Shown one piece after another: positions 5,807-6,372 of a stretch of 6,372 nucleotides of DNA. A program made the translations under genes and the position numbers. Where the stretch lies: positions 1 through 6,372 of the forward strand of contig CATLAS010000058.1 in assembly GCA_949878535.1 (NCBI GenBank), read 5' to 3'. The notes below the pieces were generated by a model. That model did no database searches, had not been told where the DNA came from, and saw nothing but the letters and a program-made list of their open reading frames with translations. The stretch comes from an uncultured Eubacteriales bacterium. GTDB lineage: Bacteria > Bacillota > Clostridia > Oscillospirales > CAG-272. Positions within the stretch are counted from its first letter, which is position 1; every line of letters starts with the position of its first letter.

Positions 5807-5932
5807 AGAAAAACTTGCTTACGCAGGGACGCATTTCTCTTGTGGCGAAACCGCTGCAAATCCAAAGGAGAGGCCCCCCAAAGTGAGAAACTCGAGCTTT
5901 GGGGGTTACGAAAGAAAGGCTTGGTTATATAA
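5807..5932 (+). promoter_or_regulatory. Structured 5' leader of unknown class
   Basis: The leader contains a stem TCTCTT (5836-5841) with AAGGAGA (5865-5871) that encloses the short hairpin GTGG-CGAAA-CCGC (5842-5854). It is followed by a strong 9-bp stem, CCCCCAAAG (5875-5883) with CTTTGGGGG (5897-5905), with GAG-AAA-CTC in its loop. The first stem occludes the only strong SD in the leader (AAAGGAG, 5864-5870). No T-run follows the second stem. I compared it by eye with c-di-GMP-I, c-di-AMP, cobalamin, glycine, SAM, fluoride and ZTP riboswitches and found no convincing match. Confidence 0.4.
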
Positions 5933-5936
5933 ATGA
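5883..5936 (+). CDS. Possible 17-residue leader peptide overlapping the next start
   Basis: GTG 5883 opens MRNSSFGGYERKAWLYK, whose TGA (5934-5936) overlaps the ATG of the next gene (5933-5935) as ATGA. The strong SD AAAGGAG (5864-5870) lies 12 bases before this GTG, slightly far but much better placed than for ATG 5933. The start lies at the edge of the 5875-5905 stem, so folding and translation would compete. It could couple translation to the downstream gene. Length and chance make this tentative. Confidence 0.3.
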   Translation: MRNSSFGGYERKAWLYK

Positions 5937-6372
5937 AAAAAAGCACGCTGATCATTCTAATCGTCACAGCTGCACTTTTGATCGCTGCAGCTATAACCTG
6001 CGCTATTTTTCTGTTGCTGGATGATTCCGGACAGCAGCCTGAACAAACAGCAAAGCCAACAGACACCCTACATGAAAATGTTGAATACAGATACAACGAA
6101 GATGGCCAAATCTCCAAAATTATATATTACGACAATGATGTGCTCCAGGGCAGTACGGATTACGTATATATGGAAGACTATACCTGTATAGTCTACTTTG
6201 ACAAGGATAACAAACAGACAGGATATGAGCAAACCAATCATAACGCCCTGAAAAATCCCACCAAATATGTAAAAAAAGAAGGGGATACGTTGCTCAAATC
6301 TATCGAATATGATTATTTTGACGACCTTGCCACGCTGCAGAAAAAAACCATAAAAACTTATACAGACGGTGT
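5933..6372 (+). CDS. Membrane-anchored exported protein, unknown function, 3' end outside window
   Basis: At least 146 residues are visible with no stop. A basic start (MKK) and a hydrophobic segment at about 5-29 form a signal anchor, putting the rest outside the cell. Positions 30-49 are a Gln/Pro/Thr-rich linker. The remainder is rich in Tyr and Asp and seems to repeat a short strand-turn-strand pattern: VEYRYNEDGQISKIIYYDND (50-69), DYVYMEDYTCIVYFDKDN (76-93) and IEYDYFDDL with KTIKTYTDG (124-146). This recalls YD-type or other beta-repeat surface proteins, but I cannot name the family. ATG 5933 is the earliest start because TAA stands directly before it in frame. The nearest SD-like sequence, AAAGG at 5915-5919, is weak and 13 bases away. 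It is driven by the consensus promoter at 5772-5800. Confidence 0.8.
   Translation, partial: MKKSTLIILIVTAALLIAAAITCAIFLLLDDSGQQPEQTAKPTDTLHENVEYRYNEDGQISKIIYYDNDVLQGSTDYVYMEDYTCIVYFDKDNKQTGYEQTNHNALKNPTKYVKKEGDTLLKSIEYDYFDDLATLQKKTIKTYTDG

Noticed and set aside
5807..5932. c-di-GMP-I (GEMM) riboswitch, suggested by GGGACGCA and GGGGTTAC segments
   Set aside because: The conserved GGCAAACC segment and the expected order of stems are missing.
5716..6117. 133-codon minus-strand frame, considered as an antitoxin upstream of mazF
   Set aside because: It lies opposite the consensus promoter, leader and exported-protein gene, has no SD, and does not resemble MazE or a ribbon-helix-helix protein.

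Overview
The window looks like chromosome of a Gram-positive Firmicute of class Clostridia, probably a gut Oscillospiraceae/Ruminococcaceae relative. The evidence is an AddB-type recombination nuclease subunit, an EndoA-like MazF, a DUF6106-like membrane protein, strong GGAGG-type ribosome binding sites, lipoprotein signals, two textbook sigma-A promoters, and a G/C-rich palindromic repeat of a style I associate with that group. The family-level placement is inference from composition and gene content.

Layout. Positions 1-61 follow addB on the minus strand and hold a possible ribosome binding site for a gene (probably addA) beyond the left edge. Positions 62-3334 (minus) encode AddB with intact nuclease and iron-sulfur residues. 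A 186-base divergent region carries back-to-back promoters, one for addB and one for a two-helix membrane protein (3521-4084, plus). A lipoprotein gene (4153-4698, plus) follows, with its ribosome binding site inside a 17-bp hairpin. Positions 4699-5183 contain no gene. They hold 50-bp tandem palindromic repeats, a nested inverted-repeat element that resembles a MITE and ends in a terminator, and a bidirectional terminator. A MazF/EndoA toxin gene (5184-5594, minus) has no recognisable antitoxin beside it. Divergent from it, a consensus promoter drives a structured leader of about 126 bases and then an exported, membrane-anchored protein that runs off the right edge (5933-6372).

How the genes relate. 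AddB works with AddA in double-strand break repair. The other genes have no evident pathway link to it. The recurring theme is control at translation starts: a hairpin between SD and ATG (3487-3523), an SD buried in a hairpin (4107-4155), and two short upstream ORFs that overlap the next start as ATGA (before mazF and before the last gene). These are readings of the sequence, not demonstrated mechanisms. I see no defence system, CRISPR array, phage or transposase gene, and nothing I would call a clearly new system.
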